Assembly: GCA_902760315.1 (NCBI GenBank)
Contig: CACWFV010000003.1
Coordinates: 42,583-106,582, forward strand
Reading direction: 5' to 3'
DNA from: an uncultured Bacteroidales bacterium
Lineage (GTDB): Bacteria > Bacteroidota > Bacteroidia > Bacteroidales > Bacteroidaceae
Length of the DNA: 64,000 nt
Part shown: in pieces, positions 1 through 9,170 of the stretch
Layout: the number at the start of each line of letters is the position of its first letter
Position numbering within the stretch: the first letter of the stretch is position 1
The notes under the pieces: model-generated
The model's input: only the letters and a program-made list of their open reading frames with translations
Databases searched by the model: none
What the model was told of the DNA's origin: nothing
Program-made: the position numbers and the translations under genes

Positions 1-1134
1 TTCCTCGCGTATCTGTACCACCATGAAGATGTGCTTAGCGCTTTCGGGCGATTCGATGCGGTAGCAAGGATAGTCAACTCCAAATAGGTTCGCATATTCA
101 TAGATGCTGCTGCCGCTGACATTCATCTCCGTGCCCGTCTGGTCTTCCTGGGGTATGCCGAGGTCGCGCATCATGTGCGACCAGGGGTAGCCGATGGTGC
201 GCATCACGCCGTAGAGGGCAGTGCGCGTCTGTGCTAAAAGCTGTGCCACGCTCTGCTCCGGGTCAGTATTGATGCGCAGCGACATGCTCTTGATGAAATC
301 TCCATACACCTTCGGTGTCAACCGTTTGTCCAGCCGGCCGTGGTTAGTCGTCATAAAGCATACATCCGTAGTGCCTGCCATCTGACCCAAGGCCAGCGCG
401 TAGGCCGCCACGCAGATGGTGGTCATCATCTTCTCCTGCTGTTTCTCGGACATGGCATTAGCCTTCAGTCGGATATGGCTCAGACGGGAATAGTCCAGCA
501 GATAGATGGAGTAGAGCGTGTGACCCCAGGGGTTGACTGTCTGGCGGCAGATATCGGTATATTTCAGTCCTTTGAACTTTTCGAGGGTAGCCGTCTTGGC
601 GCGCTCGTATGCACTGCTGCCATACGAGGCAATCTCCTGCTCGTTCCACTCGGCACAAATATCGCCCTGGTCTTCCAGTGGCACTCCGTGCATCACATCT
701 TCGAAGGCACGGACTATCCCTATGATTGAAATGCCGTCGAAGAAAAGATGAAAGTGTGAACAGCAGACAACGATGCATTTCGCAGTGTCGATGATATTGA
801 TACGTATGCCAGGTTCCTCCAGTATCTTGAAAGGTTTTGCAAACTCCTGTTTGCGGGCTTCCCACTCCTCGTAGGTCATCTGATACCGGTTCACTGTGTT
901 GGGCATCCCGGTATCCTCGCTGATCATCCACTTGCCCTCTACCTGCACTAAGTGGGCATGGCAGTAGTGCAGTTTATCTAAGACTTCCTGATAGGCTGCG
1001 GCAATTTTCTCGGCAGTGAAATAATTATGCGGCAGTTCATAGTAGGCGCATACCACGTATCCGTTCTCCATTGTCTCCCAGTTAGTCTCCGAGAGCATAT
1101 CTTCTTGTGTGGCATTTAGTGGATATAGTCTCAT
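1..1134 (-). CDS. Condensation-domain protein (NRPS C-domain-like acyltransferase), 3' end cut by window edge
   Basis: The gene reads leftward from an ATG at 1134 with no stop before base 1, giving at least 378 residues. The translation begins MRLYPLNATQEDM and carries HFHLFFDG near residues 128-135. This matches the HxxxDG catalytic core of condensation domains, which join acyl or aminoacyl groups held on carrier proteins and also occur in stand-alone acyltransferases. Further matching features are the early start, as in free-standing C domains, and the downstream segment DVCFMTTNHGR, which resembles the GR-containing motif that follows the active site. No adenylation or carrier domain is visible in the part present. 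The upstream region is shared with the divergent membrane-protein gene. The partner enzymes are presumably to the left of the window. The family assignment is fairly sure; the substrate is unknown. Confidence 0.75.
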   Translation of the reverse strand, partial: MRLYPLNATQEDMLSETNWETMENGYVVCAYYELPHNYFTAEKIAAAYQEVLDKLHYCHAHLVQVEGKWMISEDTGMPNTVNRYQMTYEEWEARKQEFAKPFKILEEPGIRINIIDTAKCIVVCCSHFHLFFDGISIIGIVRAFEDVMHGVPLEDQGDICAEWNEQEIASYGSSAYERAKTATLEKFKGLKYTDICRQTVNPWGHTLYSIYLLDYSRLSHIRLKANAMSEKQQEKMMTTICVAAYALALGQMAGTTDVCFMTTNHGRLDKRLTPKVYGDFIKSMSLRINTDPEQSVAQLLAQTRTALYGVMRTIGYPWSHMMRDLGIPQEDQTGTEMNVSGSSIYEYANLFGVDYPCYRIESPESAKHIFMVVQIREE

Positions 1135-1206
1135 CAGTAAATCTGTGATTATTGCATGTGCAAAAGTACGAAATTCTTTCTTTATGACGTAACAAACGCC
1201 TTGTTT

Positions 1207-1238
1207 TTTGTCTTTTTTAATTTTATTGTTTACCTTTG
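1207..1238 (+). promoter_or_regulatory. Bacteroidota-type promoter for the 1253 gene
   Basis: TTTG at 1207-1210, a 20-bp spacer, then TACCTTTG at 1231-1238. The promoter lies downstream of an ATG at 1208 that is in frame with the following gene. This argues that the gene really starts at 1253 or 1259. Confidence 0.65.
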
Positions 1239-1252
1239 TAGCGTTGAAATGT

Positions 1253-2719
1253 ATGCTAATGGAAATAGGACTACTACTTCATCGACTTTGGCAGCGCACC
1301 TCCTGGCAGGTGGTGCTCTTGTTCTTTGCCGTGCCTTTTCTGATTCGTAACCTTCTGATGCCCTTGGCAGCCGATGACTTTTCGTATGCTTTTATATGGG
1401 ACGGTGAGCACTGGGGCAACCTGATGGACAATATCGGGCATCGTGAGCCAATAAACGGTTTTGGCGACATCCTGGTATCCCAATGGTCTCACTATTTCAC
1501 CTGGGGCGGGCGCACGCCATCCATGATCTTTATTCAATTCTTCGCCTGGGTCGGTAAGGTTTGGTTCGACATCGCCAATACGGCGGTATTCGTCATGCTG
1601 ATGCTGGTGCTCTACTGGCTGTCGGTGGGAGGCGTGCAGTCTCCGGGTCGTCATAAGGGGGTATTCCTATGGGTGATGGTCTGCATGCTATTCGGAGTGA
1701 TCGACTATATATCGACGATGCTCTGGATGACGGGAGCCTGCGTCTATCTCTGGACAGGACTCTGGGAGTGCCTCTTTCTGTTGCTGATCATTAGTGGTAA
1801 GAGGCAGGAGGTGAGAGGTAAGAGATTACTGATGTCGACCGCAACAGTGAGTGGCTTGCTGGCGGGCTGGAGCGAGGAGGCTGGCAGTCTGGCTACGGTG
1901 GCACTTATCGCCTGTTATCTTTTTTTATATTACCGGCATCGACAGCTCAGGTCTTGGATGGCCGTGGGCTTTGTGTTTCTGTTGATAGGCTGCGGACTGC
2001 TGATGCTGGCTCCAGGCTCCTTACATCGCGAAGAGTTGATGCTTCAGCTGGCACCAGAATATGTGCTGCCTAAGGAAAAGCTGTTCACAGCCGAAATGTT
2101 TTGGGATAACTTTACAGAAGGTTTCTTGCCTGTCCTAGCTTGGCAGAGCTTCCTCTTCATACCCATCGTGTTATACTTCTGGCGAGGGGGACGCTCACAT
2201 CACGTCCTGTTGTTTACGGCTGCCAGTATGCTGGTGCTCTGCACGATGATGTTCGCCCCAGAGTTTCCGCTCCGCGCGGGCTTCCACTCCACCATGTTTC
2301 TGACCGTGGCCTCTGCCGCTGCCCTCAGACAGATTGCGCCCTGGCTGAAACAGTCCCTGACGGCAACGCAAAGCCGCCGAAAGCTGTCGCTGGCAATAGG
2401 CTGCGGCTGTCTGACGTATGCCCTGGCGGTCATGGCAGGCTGCTTTATGGTCGAAGGCTCCTATCGCCAGCAGTACGACGAGCGTCTCGTCTACGTCAAC
2501 CAGCATCGGGATGCCGACCTCCTGGTGGTACGTGCATTCCATATTCCCTATGGCCTCGACAACTATCTGGGGCCGCGCTCGCTGACCGACCTTCATCTCA
2601 TCTATGGCTTCGACCTGGAGTCGAAGCCCACCGACAACCGCTCGCTCATGTATGCCCTGTACTACGGTCTGCCGCCTATCCGTATTGACCGAGAAGTAGA
2701 CTGGAAGAAGAGAAATTAA
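1253..2719 (+). CDS. Polytopic membrane protein, DUF6056-like
   Basis: About 488 residues with roughly ten hydrophobic segments. An early loop contains ADDFSYAF and further on WGGRTPS. Acidic and GR-containing loops of this kind occur in DUF6056 and related GT-C-like membrane proteins, some of which are thought to be sugar transferases using lipid-linked donors. No activity can be assigned here. The frame is open from 1208, but the promoter -7 box at 1231-1238 lies inside that extension, so I start at 1253 (1259 is equally possible). The MATE-ATPase gene follows after only 10 bp, suggesting one transcript. The C-terminus after the last membrane segment (about 60 residues, SYRQQYDERLVYVNQ onward) is soluble. 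Confidence 0.6.
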   Translation: MLMEIGLLLHRLWQRTSWQVVLLFFAVPFLIRNLLMPLAADDFSYAFIWDGEHWGNLMDNIGHREPINGFGDILVSQWSHYFTWGGRTPSMIFIQFFAWVGKVWFDIANTAVFVMLMLVLYWLSVGGVQSPGRHKGVFLWVMVCMLFGVIDYISTMLWMTGACVYLWTGLWECLFLLLIISGKRQEVRGKRLLMSTATVSGLLAGWSEEAGSLATVALIACYLFLYYRHRQLRSWMAVGFVFLLIGCGLLMLAPGSLHREELMLQLAPEYVLPKEKLFTAEMFWDNFTEGFLPVLAWQSFLFIPIVLYFWRGGRSHHVLLFTAASMLVLCTMMFAPEFPLRAGFHSTMFLTVASAAALRQIAPWLKQSLTATQSRRKLSLAIGCGCLTYALAVMAGCFMVEGSYRQQYDERLVYVNQHRDADLLVVRAFHIPYGLDNYLGPRSLTDLHLIYGFDLESKPTDNRSLMYALYYGLPPIRIDREVDWKKRN

Positions 2720-2729
2720 GAGTGAAGGA

Positions 2730-4484
2730 ATGGACAGCCAGAGGAATACATATCTGATTTCCAGAGCTTTGAAAAACTTTGTGGCGGCCTCAATCCTGAC
2801 GGCTGCTACGGCGCAGCTGGCAAGCACCTTGGACGCTATTGTCCTGGCACAGTTCGTCAGCCAGGAGGCGATGTCGGCCCTCAGCCTGGTAGTGCCTGTT
2901 ACCACCTTTATCAGTTGTCTCGGCTTACTGATGTCTTTTGGTGCCAATGCTTTGGCAGCCAAGGCGATAGGTCGCCATGACCTCAAGCGTGCCTCCGTGA
3001 TCTTCTCCACTGCCGTGTGGTCGATTCTCTCGATAGGGCTGTTTTTCTCCTTGCTGATATGTGCAGGTGTCCCTGTGATCATGGACGTTATGACCGACGA
3101 GCCTGCGCTCCGCACCTTGCCGGCCGAATACCTGCGTGTCTATAGTTTGGGGGCCTGGCTGGAGATGCTGTCCTACGCCCTTTGTCTCTTTGTGGCTACC
3201 GACGGCCATCCGCGCCTGGTGACGCTGGCTGTCTCTGTGGGAGCCCTGGTGAATGTCGTTGTCGATGTTCTCGCCGTAGCCGTCTTCGGATGGGGCATCC
3301 AGGGCATCGCTGCCGGCACGCTTGCCCAGTATGCCGTCAATGTGTTGATACTCAGCCGCTATTTCCGACGTCCCGCTTGCTCTTATCGCCTGATATGGCC
3401 GCGCGGACGCTGGTGGCAGCTTTGGGCGAATATGAAGGATGGCGCTCCCGTCACCATCAGCAATATCCTGATGTCGGTATCCATACTTCTCATCGGCAAC
3501 ATCTGTTACGATGCGCTGGGTGAGCGGGGCTTTTTCTTCTGGTCGGTCTGCCTGCAGATGCTCCTCATATCGGCAGTGTTTATCAACGGTGTGATGGAGG
3601 CGCTGTTTGCCATCGGTGGCATCATGCTGGGCGAGCACGATCTGAAGGGGCTCAACCTGTTGGCGCGTTGTTGTCTGACAGGTATCAGTATGCCGGTAGC
3701 GCTATTGATTGCCGTGATGTGGATACCCGACGTCGTAGGCATACTGTTTGGTGTGGAGAATCCTGAAGAGATGGCCTGTCTTAATCATGCCTTGCGTGTT
3801 TACTCGCCTTATCTGCTCTGCTTTGCGCTGACGCTTATCCTCGTGGCCGTATATCAGGTGCTCGAGCGCAAAGTGCTGAGTATCGTCACCGTTGTGAGCC
3901 AGCTGGCTCTGGTGGTGGCTGCCGCCAGGCTCTTTGCCTGTCATGCGCCAGGCTATGTGTGGTATGCATTTCCGCTGACGGGGGGCTTTTTCCTGGGATG
4001 TCAACTCCTATATACCTATACATATAGCCGCAAGCATGGCTGCCGTGTCTCCGGGCTAACATTGATACCCTATAGCGAGGGAGGACATACGCTCGACAGC
4101 TCTGTCCGCTACAGCACAGAGGATGTCACAGTAGCCCTCAGAAGGATAGAGCGTTTCCTCCTCGACCAGGGCATTGACAAGAGCGTTGTCTTCAGCGTGA
4201 TGCTCTGCTGTGAAGAGCTGATGGTGAACATCGTACAACATTCCACAGGCCATATCGTTAGCCACACCTTCGACGTGCATGTCTTCGTAAAAGACGGCAT
4301 GGTGCAGATTGCCGTCAAAGACGGTGGCCGCCCCTTCGACCCGATAGCAAGGGGAAAGGCTGCTAAGCTAAAGCTAGTAGACGACGATATCCCCGACCTG
4401 GGAGTGAGCATCGCAGCCAACATCGTTTCCGATATCTCCTATAAATACATGTATGGTCAGAATATGGTCCTGATTAAGGTATAG
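2730..4484 (+). CDS. MATE-family efflux transporter fused to RsbW-like HATPase domain
   Basis: 584 residues. Residues 1 to about 440 form a twelve-helix MATE/NorM-type antiporter, starting with AQLASTLDAIVLAQFVS and containing the repeated half-transporter layout. A cytosolic extension (about 445-584) is a GHKL ATPase of the anti-sigma/RsbW (HATPase_c_2) kind: N box EELMVNIVQHS with E495/E496 and N500, G1 box VKDGGRPFDP with D531, and G2 box DLGVSI near 557. RsbW-like domains are serine kinases that act on STAS partners. No STAS or PP2C gene is visible, so partners may be encoded left of the window or elsewhere. The gene is 10 bp behind the DUF6056-like gene and near a condensation-domain gene. 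That context suggests export of a small metabolite with built-in signalling (inference). Confidence 0.85.
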   Translation: MDSQRNTYLISRALKNFVAASILTAATAQLASTLDAIVLAQFVSQEAMSALSLVVPVTTFISCLGLLMSFGANALAAKAIGRHDLKRASVIFSTAVWSILSIGLFFSLLICAGVPVIMDVMTDEPALRTLPAEYLRVYSLGAWLEMLSYALCLFVATDGHPRLVTLAVSVGALVNVVVDVLAVAVFGWGIQGIAAGTLAQYAVNVLILSRYFRRPACSYRLIWPRGRWWQLWANMKDGAPVTISNILMSVSILLIGNICYDALGERGFFFWSVCLQMLLISAVFINGVMEALFAIGGIMLGEHDLKGLNLLARCCLTGISMPVALLIAVMWIPDVVGILFGVENPEEMACLNHALRVYSPYLLCFALTLILVAVYQVLERKVLSIVTVVSQLALVVAAARLFACHAPGYVWYAFPLTGGFFLGCQLLYTYTYSRKHGCRVSGLTLIPYSEGGHTLDSSVRYSTEDVTVALRRIERFLLDQGIDKSVVFSVMLCCEELMVNIVQHSTGHIVSHTFDVHVFVKDGMVQIAVKDGGRPFDPIARGKAAKLKLVDDDIPDLGVSIAANIVSDISYKYMYGQNMVLIKV

Positions 4485-4497
4485 ATAACAGAAATAT

Positions 4498-4528
4498 TTT
4501 GCCAATTCAAATCTTTTAGTTAATTTTG
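4498..4528 (+). promoter_or_regulatory. Promoter of the Cache-HAMP sensor pair
   Basis: TTTG at 4498-4501, a 19-bp spacer, then TAATTTTG at 4521-4528. This is a near-perfect Bacteroidota sigma-ABfr promoter, 43 bp ahead of the start at 4572. The two sensors therefore have their own promoter, separate from the MATE-ATPase gene. Confidence 0.8.
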
Positions 4529-4571
4529 CAGGCCAAAATATGAATTATCTGAAACACTAAGGACACTCTGA

Positions 4572-5972
4572 ATGAGTTACATAGCAAGGCTAACAAGTAT
4601 TATCAAGAGGAATTTACCGTTGCGTGTGAGTCTGATGATTGGCTCAGCGCTGTCAGTACTGCTGTTTGCGTCGCTGTTCACCATGTTCTACTTTAGTCGG
4701 AAGACGCTGAAAGAGAATGCGCTGAACAGGGCATCGTATTCGCTGCAACAGGCCATGACAAATATTGACAACATCCTGCTCAGCGTAGAAGAGACAGCCG
4801 GCAACACGTATTTCAACCTGCGGCTCGACAAACCGCAACTGCTGGACAGCGTCAGCGCCAGGATGATGGAGGCCAACCCCTACATCACGGGCTGCGCCAT
4901 AGCCCTGGCCAGCGGTAAGGACTATGAAAAGGAGGCATGGTTCAGCGAAACCGTAGCGACGAAAGAGGCGAAATGGGTGAGGCAACAGGTAGAACAAGAC
5001 TCGGTGATAGACCAGTTCATCTCGTTCTGTCTGCCCATTGTGGTGGCGGGCGGTAATGTTGCCGGCGTCATTCGAGCCGACATATCGGTAAGCTTGCTGT
5101 CAGGCATCATTGCCGAGGCAAGGCCATCGCCCAACTCCTACTGTGCGCTGATGGACAGCGACGGGTCGTTCATCGTACACCCCATGGAGAACGGCCTGCT
5201 GACTCCTGACGGCCAAAACATGTCCGAGGCGTCCATCAGACAGGCTGTCAACGCCATGGTATCAGGCAATGCCGGCTACGTGCCCTTTGAGACGGACGGC
5301 CACCGCTATTACCTGTTCTATAAACCTTTTGAGCGGGCTGAGGTGCCTTACCGTACCGAGGCAGACTACCACTGGAGTATCGGCATGGCCTACGACGAAC
5401 ACGACATCTTCGGTGCCTACTACCGCCTGTTCAACTGGGTTGTCGCAATCACCTTAGGGGGCATTGCCGTCATGTACCTGCTGATTCGCCTCATTGTGCT
5501 CCGGCAACTGAGGTCGCTGGAGATGCTGACCCGACACGCCGAACGCATAGCACAAGGACACTATAACGAACCCATACCGACGACGCCCAAAATCGACGAG
5601 CTGGGCGTGCTGCAGGACAACTTCCTGCACATGCAGCAATCCATATCAGCACACATGGACAAGCTGAACGAGCTGAGCAACGACATCAAGCAACGAGGAA
5701 GAGAACTGAAGGCCGCCTACAAGCAGGCACGACAGGCAGAGAAGATGAAGACGGGCTTTCTGCACAACATGACCGACCAGATGATTCAGCCGGCCTTTGC
5801 CATTGCCGAGAACGTGACGGCACTATGCGGCAACGACAAGGAGAGCGTGACGGCCACCAACGAACTCGTGGACAAGATAGAGCAGGACGGCACCACCATC
5901 ACGCAACTGCTGAACAACCTCCTGGACCTGTCGGAAAGAGAGATGGACGAAGAGAAAGGAGGCGAGGCATGA
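4572..5972 (+). CDS. Cache-HAMP membrane sensor with degenerate kinase stub
   Basis: 466 residues: TM helix at about 16-40, an extracytoplasmic double-Cache-like domain (about 45-280, including NPYITGCAIAL and SYCALMDSDGSFIVHP), TM helix at about 285-305, HAMP (about 306-360), then a coiled coil. The end aligns with the HisKA helix of the next gene, but where that gene has THQIRTP this one has TDQMIQP. Asp402 stands in place of the phospho-accepting His, and the protein stops before any ATPase domain. It is a paralogue of the next gene by tandem duplication and overlaps it by 4 nt (ATGA). It probably pairs with that kinase as a ligand-sensing or inhibitory subunit (inference); it cannot itself be a conventional kinase. 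Confidence 0.8.
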   Translation: MSYIARLTSIIKRNLPLRVSLMIGSALSVLLFASLFTMFYFSRKTLKENALNRASYSLQQAMTNIDNILLSVEETAGNTYFNLRLDKPQLLDSVSARMMEANPYITGCAIALASGKDYEKEAWFSETVATKEAKWVRQQVEQDSVIDQFISFCLPIVVAGGNVAGVIRADISVSLLSGIIAEARPSPNSYCALMDSDGSFIVHPMENGLLTPDGQNMSEASIRQAVNAMVSGNAGYVPFETDGHRYYLFYKPFERAEVPYRTEADYHWSIGMAYDEHDIFGAYYRLFNWVVAITLGGIAVMYLLIRLIVLRQLRSLEMLTRHAERIAQGHYNEPIPTTPKIDELGVLQDNFLHMQQSISAHMDKLNELSNDIKQRGRELKAAYKQARQAEKMKTGFLHNMTDQMIQPAFAIAENVTALCGNDKESVTATNELVDKIEQDGTTITQLLNNLLDLSEREMDEEKGGEA

Positions 5973-7882
5973 TGAACCGCATCAAGAAATCATTCTCGCT
6001 GAAGGTGGTGCTGTGGGTGGTCGTTATCGCCATCACCATCTTCCTGTTATCATTAGGTGTACTGTTCCGCCAGTCACGCAAACTGGTGCGCACAGAATCA
6101 GTAGAGCAAACCAACGTGGCACTGAATGCGGCCATGCAGCGCATCAGCCGCTATCTGGTGACAGCAGAAACGGCCGCCAACACCTATGCCTGGCTCGCTG
6201 AACAGTCGATGGAGGCCAACAAGCTGCAGGAGCTGATGCGAAAAATCGTGCTGCTGAACCCCTATATTGACGGATGTGCCATCAGTACAGAACCAGGCGT
6301 CGTGCCCCACTACGAGCAGCGCTTCATGACCTTCGCCATCAGAGAGCAGGACTCCATCAGGACAGGCATAGAGCAGACGGTAGACTACTTTCGCCACGCA
6401 TGGTACGACACTCCGCGCAGCCAGAAGCAGCCCTGCTGGATAGTCTTCTACGACAAGGAAAACGCGCTGGACATGGGCAAGCGGGGCATGATGGCCGCCT
6501 ACAGCAAGCCACTGTACGATGCCAAGAAGCGATTTGCGGGTGTCATCTCCGCAGAGATGGCGTTGGTACACTTGTCAAAGATAATCAGCGAGACGAAGCC
6601 CTACCCTAACAGCTACTACATGCTGATTGACGAGCAAGGCAGATATGTGGCCCACCCGGATTCCACGCGCCTGTTCAACCATACCATCTTCAACGTAGAA
6701 AACCCGCAACGCCAGTCAGACATCATAGCCCTGGGCTACGAAATGACCAAGGGCAAACAAGGCAGCATGTTTGTCAATGTGGACGGCCAAGAATCGCTGG
6801 TGTGCTACAGACCGGTGTCGGGAACGCCATGGAGCCTGGCCATCGTATGTCCTGAGAGCGACATCCTGCAGGGCTACAACCAGCTGACGCTCATCGTCAT
6901 CCCCCTGTTGCTGATTGGTCTGTTCTTGATCGTGATGAACTGCTATAAGGCTGTGACGGTATCCATCCGCCCACTGAGCCTGCTGCTGGAAACCACTCGG
7001 TCAATAGCTGAGGGCGACATGTCGAAGACGATACCCCACACGGAGCGAACAGACGTGATAGGCGGACTGCAAAACAGTTTTGCCACCATGCAGGAGTCGC
7101 TGAACAGCTACTTAGAAAGCATCAACGAAGCCAGCGAGCAAAACCAGCAATACAACCAAGAGCTGGAACACACCATGCAGATGGCCATGGAGAGCGAGCG
7201 CCAGAAGACCATTTTCATTCAAAACGTGACCCACCAGATACGCACACCACTGAACATCATCATGGGTTTTGCCCAGGTGCTGAACAACATGCCCAAAGAT
7301 GAAAACCCAAGTAGCGGTCTGTCGTCGGAAGAACTGAAGAACATCGTACAATCCATGACCTACAACTCGAAACAGCTGATACGCATGGTGCTCATGCTCT
7401 ACGACAGTTCTGAGAATGGTCAGAAAATGACCCGCAAACTCCATATAGAAAAGGTAGCGGTAGACGCAACGATGAAGGAGATGCTGAATTATATCCACGA
7501 GGAGTCTCCTGACGTCGATATAGCCTATAGCAACTCGCTGCCTGACGGTTTTTGCATGAATACGGACAGGCGATCCATAGGATACAGCATCTACGAACTG
7601 CTGCACAACGCCATCAAATACTCCGACAAGCAACACATCTCGCTCGACGTGGAGCAAGAGGACGGAAGGGTGCGCTTTATCATCCAAGACACGGGAAGCG
7701 GCATTAGCGACACCAACAGGGAGCACATCTTCAACTTCTTCGTCAAGGCCGACAGGTATAGCGAGGGATTAGGCCTGGGACTGCCACTGGCCATGAGGCA
7801 CGCACAGATGCTGGGTGGCCAGCTGACGCTGGACACCGGCTATCAAGAGGGATGCCGCTTTATTTTCGAGATACCTATTTAA
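5969..7882 (+). CDS. Cache-HAMP sensor histidine kinase
   Basis: 637 residues. TM at about 9-30, Cache-type sensor (about 35-300, with NPYIDGCAIST and SYYMLIDEQGRYVAHP), TM at about 305-330, HAMP, coiled coil, HisKA with VTHQIRTPLNI (His422), then HATPase with N box ELLHNAIKYS (Asn547), G1 DTGSGIS and G2 GLGLGLP. All catalytic boxes are intact. The open frame extends upstream to 5825, but the start at 5969 is chosen because it forms an ATGA overlap with the preceding stop and has AAAGGAGG about 8 bp upstream. There is no response regulator or attached receiver domain in the neighbourhood. The 3' end overlaps the convergent mannanase gene by 8 bp. Confidence 0.9.
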   Translation: MMNRIKKSFSLKVVLWVVVIAITIFLLSLGVLFRQSRKLVRTESVEQTNVALNAAMQRISRYLVTAETAANTYAWLAEQSMEANKLQELMRKIVLLNPYIDGCAISTEPGVVPHYEQRFMTFAIREQDSIRTGIEQTVDYFRHAWYDTPRSQKQPCWIVFYDKENALDMGKRGMMAAYSKPLYDAKKRFAGVISAEMALVHLSKIISETKPYPNSYYMLIDEQGRYVAHPDSTRLFNHTIFNVENPQRQSDIIALGYEMTKGKQGSMFVNVDGQESLVCYRPVSGTPWSLAIVCPESDILQGYNQLTLIVIPLLLIGLFLIVMNCYKAVTVSIRPLSLLLETTRSIAEGDMSKTIPHTERTDVIGGLQNSFATMQESLNSYLESINEASEQNQQYNQELEHTMQMAMESERQKTIFIQNVTHQIRTPLNIIMGFAQVLNNMPKDENPSSGLSSEELKNIVQSMTYNSKQLIRMVLMLYDSSENGQKMTRKLHIEKVAVDATMKEMLNYIHEESPDVDIAYSNSLPDGFCMNTDRRSIGYSIYELLHNAIKYSDKQHISLDVEQEDGRVRFIIQDTGSGISDTNREHIFNFFVKADRYSEGLGLGLPLAMRHAQMLGGQLTLDTGYQEGCRFIFEIPI

Positions 7883-9170
7883 CCCGTTGCATGCGCTCCA
7901 CTTGCTGACGGATCACAGCCAGTGTGGTGGTGTCGGTGGCAAAGACACTGTTCAGACCCTGCGCCTCTTGCGCGGGGTCGCCTGTATAGTCGTCGCCCAC
8001 CTGCCACTGCTCGTGGCGCGGACGGGCAAAGCCGCCCCAGCCCCAGAAGTTGCAGCCAGCAAACTTGCCACCCTGCTCAGCATTGTCGGCCACCAGCGAG
8101 AACACATATTTATAATAGCCGTCGCGCCCGTTTGTCGGGGTGTCGAGCGTGAACTTAAAGCCGTCACGCGGATAGCCGAACTCCTCCATGACCAAGGGTT
8201 TGTTCAGACTGTCGCAGATGGCCAGGTGGCGGTCTATGTAGTCCTTGGTATTCTGGCAGGCCCGTGGCAGATGCTCCACCAGCGAGTCGGGCTTAGCCCA
8301 GCCCCAGTTGTAGGGCCACAGGTGGATGTTGCAGTAGTCTATGTTCTTGTCGGCGCAGATGCGGGCATAGCTGTCGTAGTCGTTCTCACAGCCCCACGAG
8401 CCCTCGCTACCTACGGAGATGAGATGGTTCTTGTCGAGCGAACGAATCAGTGCAGAAGCCTCAGCCAGCCACTTCTCGAAGGCGGGCAGCGCCTCACGCG
8501 AGAAGGCGCGCGGCTCGTTGCCTATCTGCCACGACATGATGGCGGGGTCGTCTGTATACTTCACGCCAGTATAGCGGTTGGTGCGTGACAGGATATAGCG
8601 CACATGGTCGTAGAACAGCTGGTGGGCCTTCTCGTTGGTAGCATACTGAGCCATGGCCTCCATGAAGGCCGGATAGCCCACCTCGTCGGGCCGTGGCTGA
8701 CGGCCCAAACCTGCATGCTCCAGGTAGAAGCCGTAACCCCCACTCCACTCCCACGAGTTGTTCAGGTAGAGCACGGCCACCATGTCTCGCTTGCCCATCT
8801 CCATCAGCAGGTAGTCCAGACCAGCCAGGATGGTATCGTTATAGACGCCGGGCGACACCTGCAGCGTAGGCTCCACCTTGGTCTTGACGCCACGCTCACC
8901 ATCGGCACCCACCAGGATGCGCAGGTTGTCGATGCCCATGCGCTTCATCTCGTCCAGCTCGCGCACCAGACGCTGACGGTCACCACCCTGGCCTTCGGAG
9001 CCGAGGATGGCACCATACCAGAAGTTGGTGCCGACATAATAGTAAGGTTTGTCACCACGCATGAAGTGTCCGTTCTCCACACGCACGAATTCTGCATCGA
9101 CGGCAGCCTGCTGCTTGCAAGCACCCAGTAGCGTTAAGGTCGCAAGGACCAGAAAGAATAGCTTTTTCAT
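7875..9170 (-). CDS. GH5 (mannanase-like) lipoprotein glycoside hydrolase
   Basis: 431 residues with a lipoprotein signal (KKLFFLVLATLTLLGAC, Cys18 lipidated). The TIM-barrel enzyme has GH-A-clan catalytic signatures: SWQIGNEPR with acid/base Glu219 and VMEEFGYPRDG with nucleophile Glu330, plus the conserved Trp/His near CNIHLWPYNWGW. The motif set (NFWYGA, LRILVG, IHLWPYNWGW) fits GH5 subfamily 7 beta-1,4-mannanases, and a surface or periplasmic mannan-degrading role is likely. It is the second gene of an operon: its ATG overlaps the stop of the upstream kinase-like gene by 4 nt. There is no SusC/SusD pair nearby. Substrate specificity is inferred from motif similarity only. Confidence 0.85.
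   Translation of the reverse strand: MKKLFFLVLATLTLLGACKQQAAVDAEFVRVENGHFMRGDKPYYYVGTNFWYGAILGSEGQGGDRQRLVRELDEMKRMGIDNLRILVGADGERGVKTKVEPTLQVSPGVYNDTILAGLDYLLMEMGKRDMVAVLYLNNSWEWSGGYGFYLEHAGLGRQPRPDEVGYPAFMEAMAQYATNEKAHQLFYDHVRYILSRTNRYTGVKYTDDPAIMSWQIGNEPRAFSREALPAFEKWLAEASALIRSLDKNHLISVGSEGSWGCENDYDSYARICADKNIDYCNIHLWPYNWGWAKPDSLVEHLPRACQNTKDYIDRHLAICDSLNKPLVMEEFGYPRDGFKFTLDTPTNGRDGYYKYVFSLVADNAEQGGKFAGCNFWGWGGFARPRHEQWQVGDDYTGDPAQEAQGLNSVFATDTTTLAVIRQQVERMQRVK

Noticed and set aside
1208-1252. Upstream extension of the DUF6056-like gene to the ATG at 1208
   Set aside because: The promoter -7 box (1231-1238) lies inside the extension, so the transcript could not include that start.
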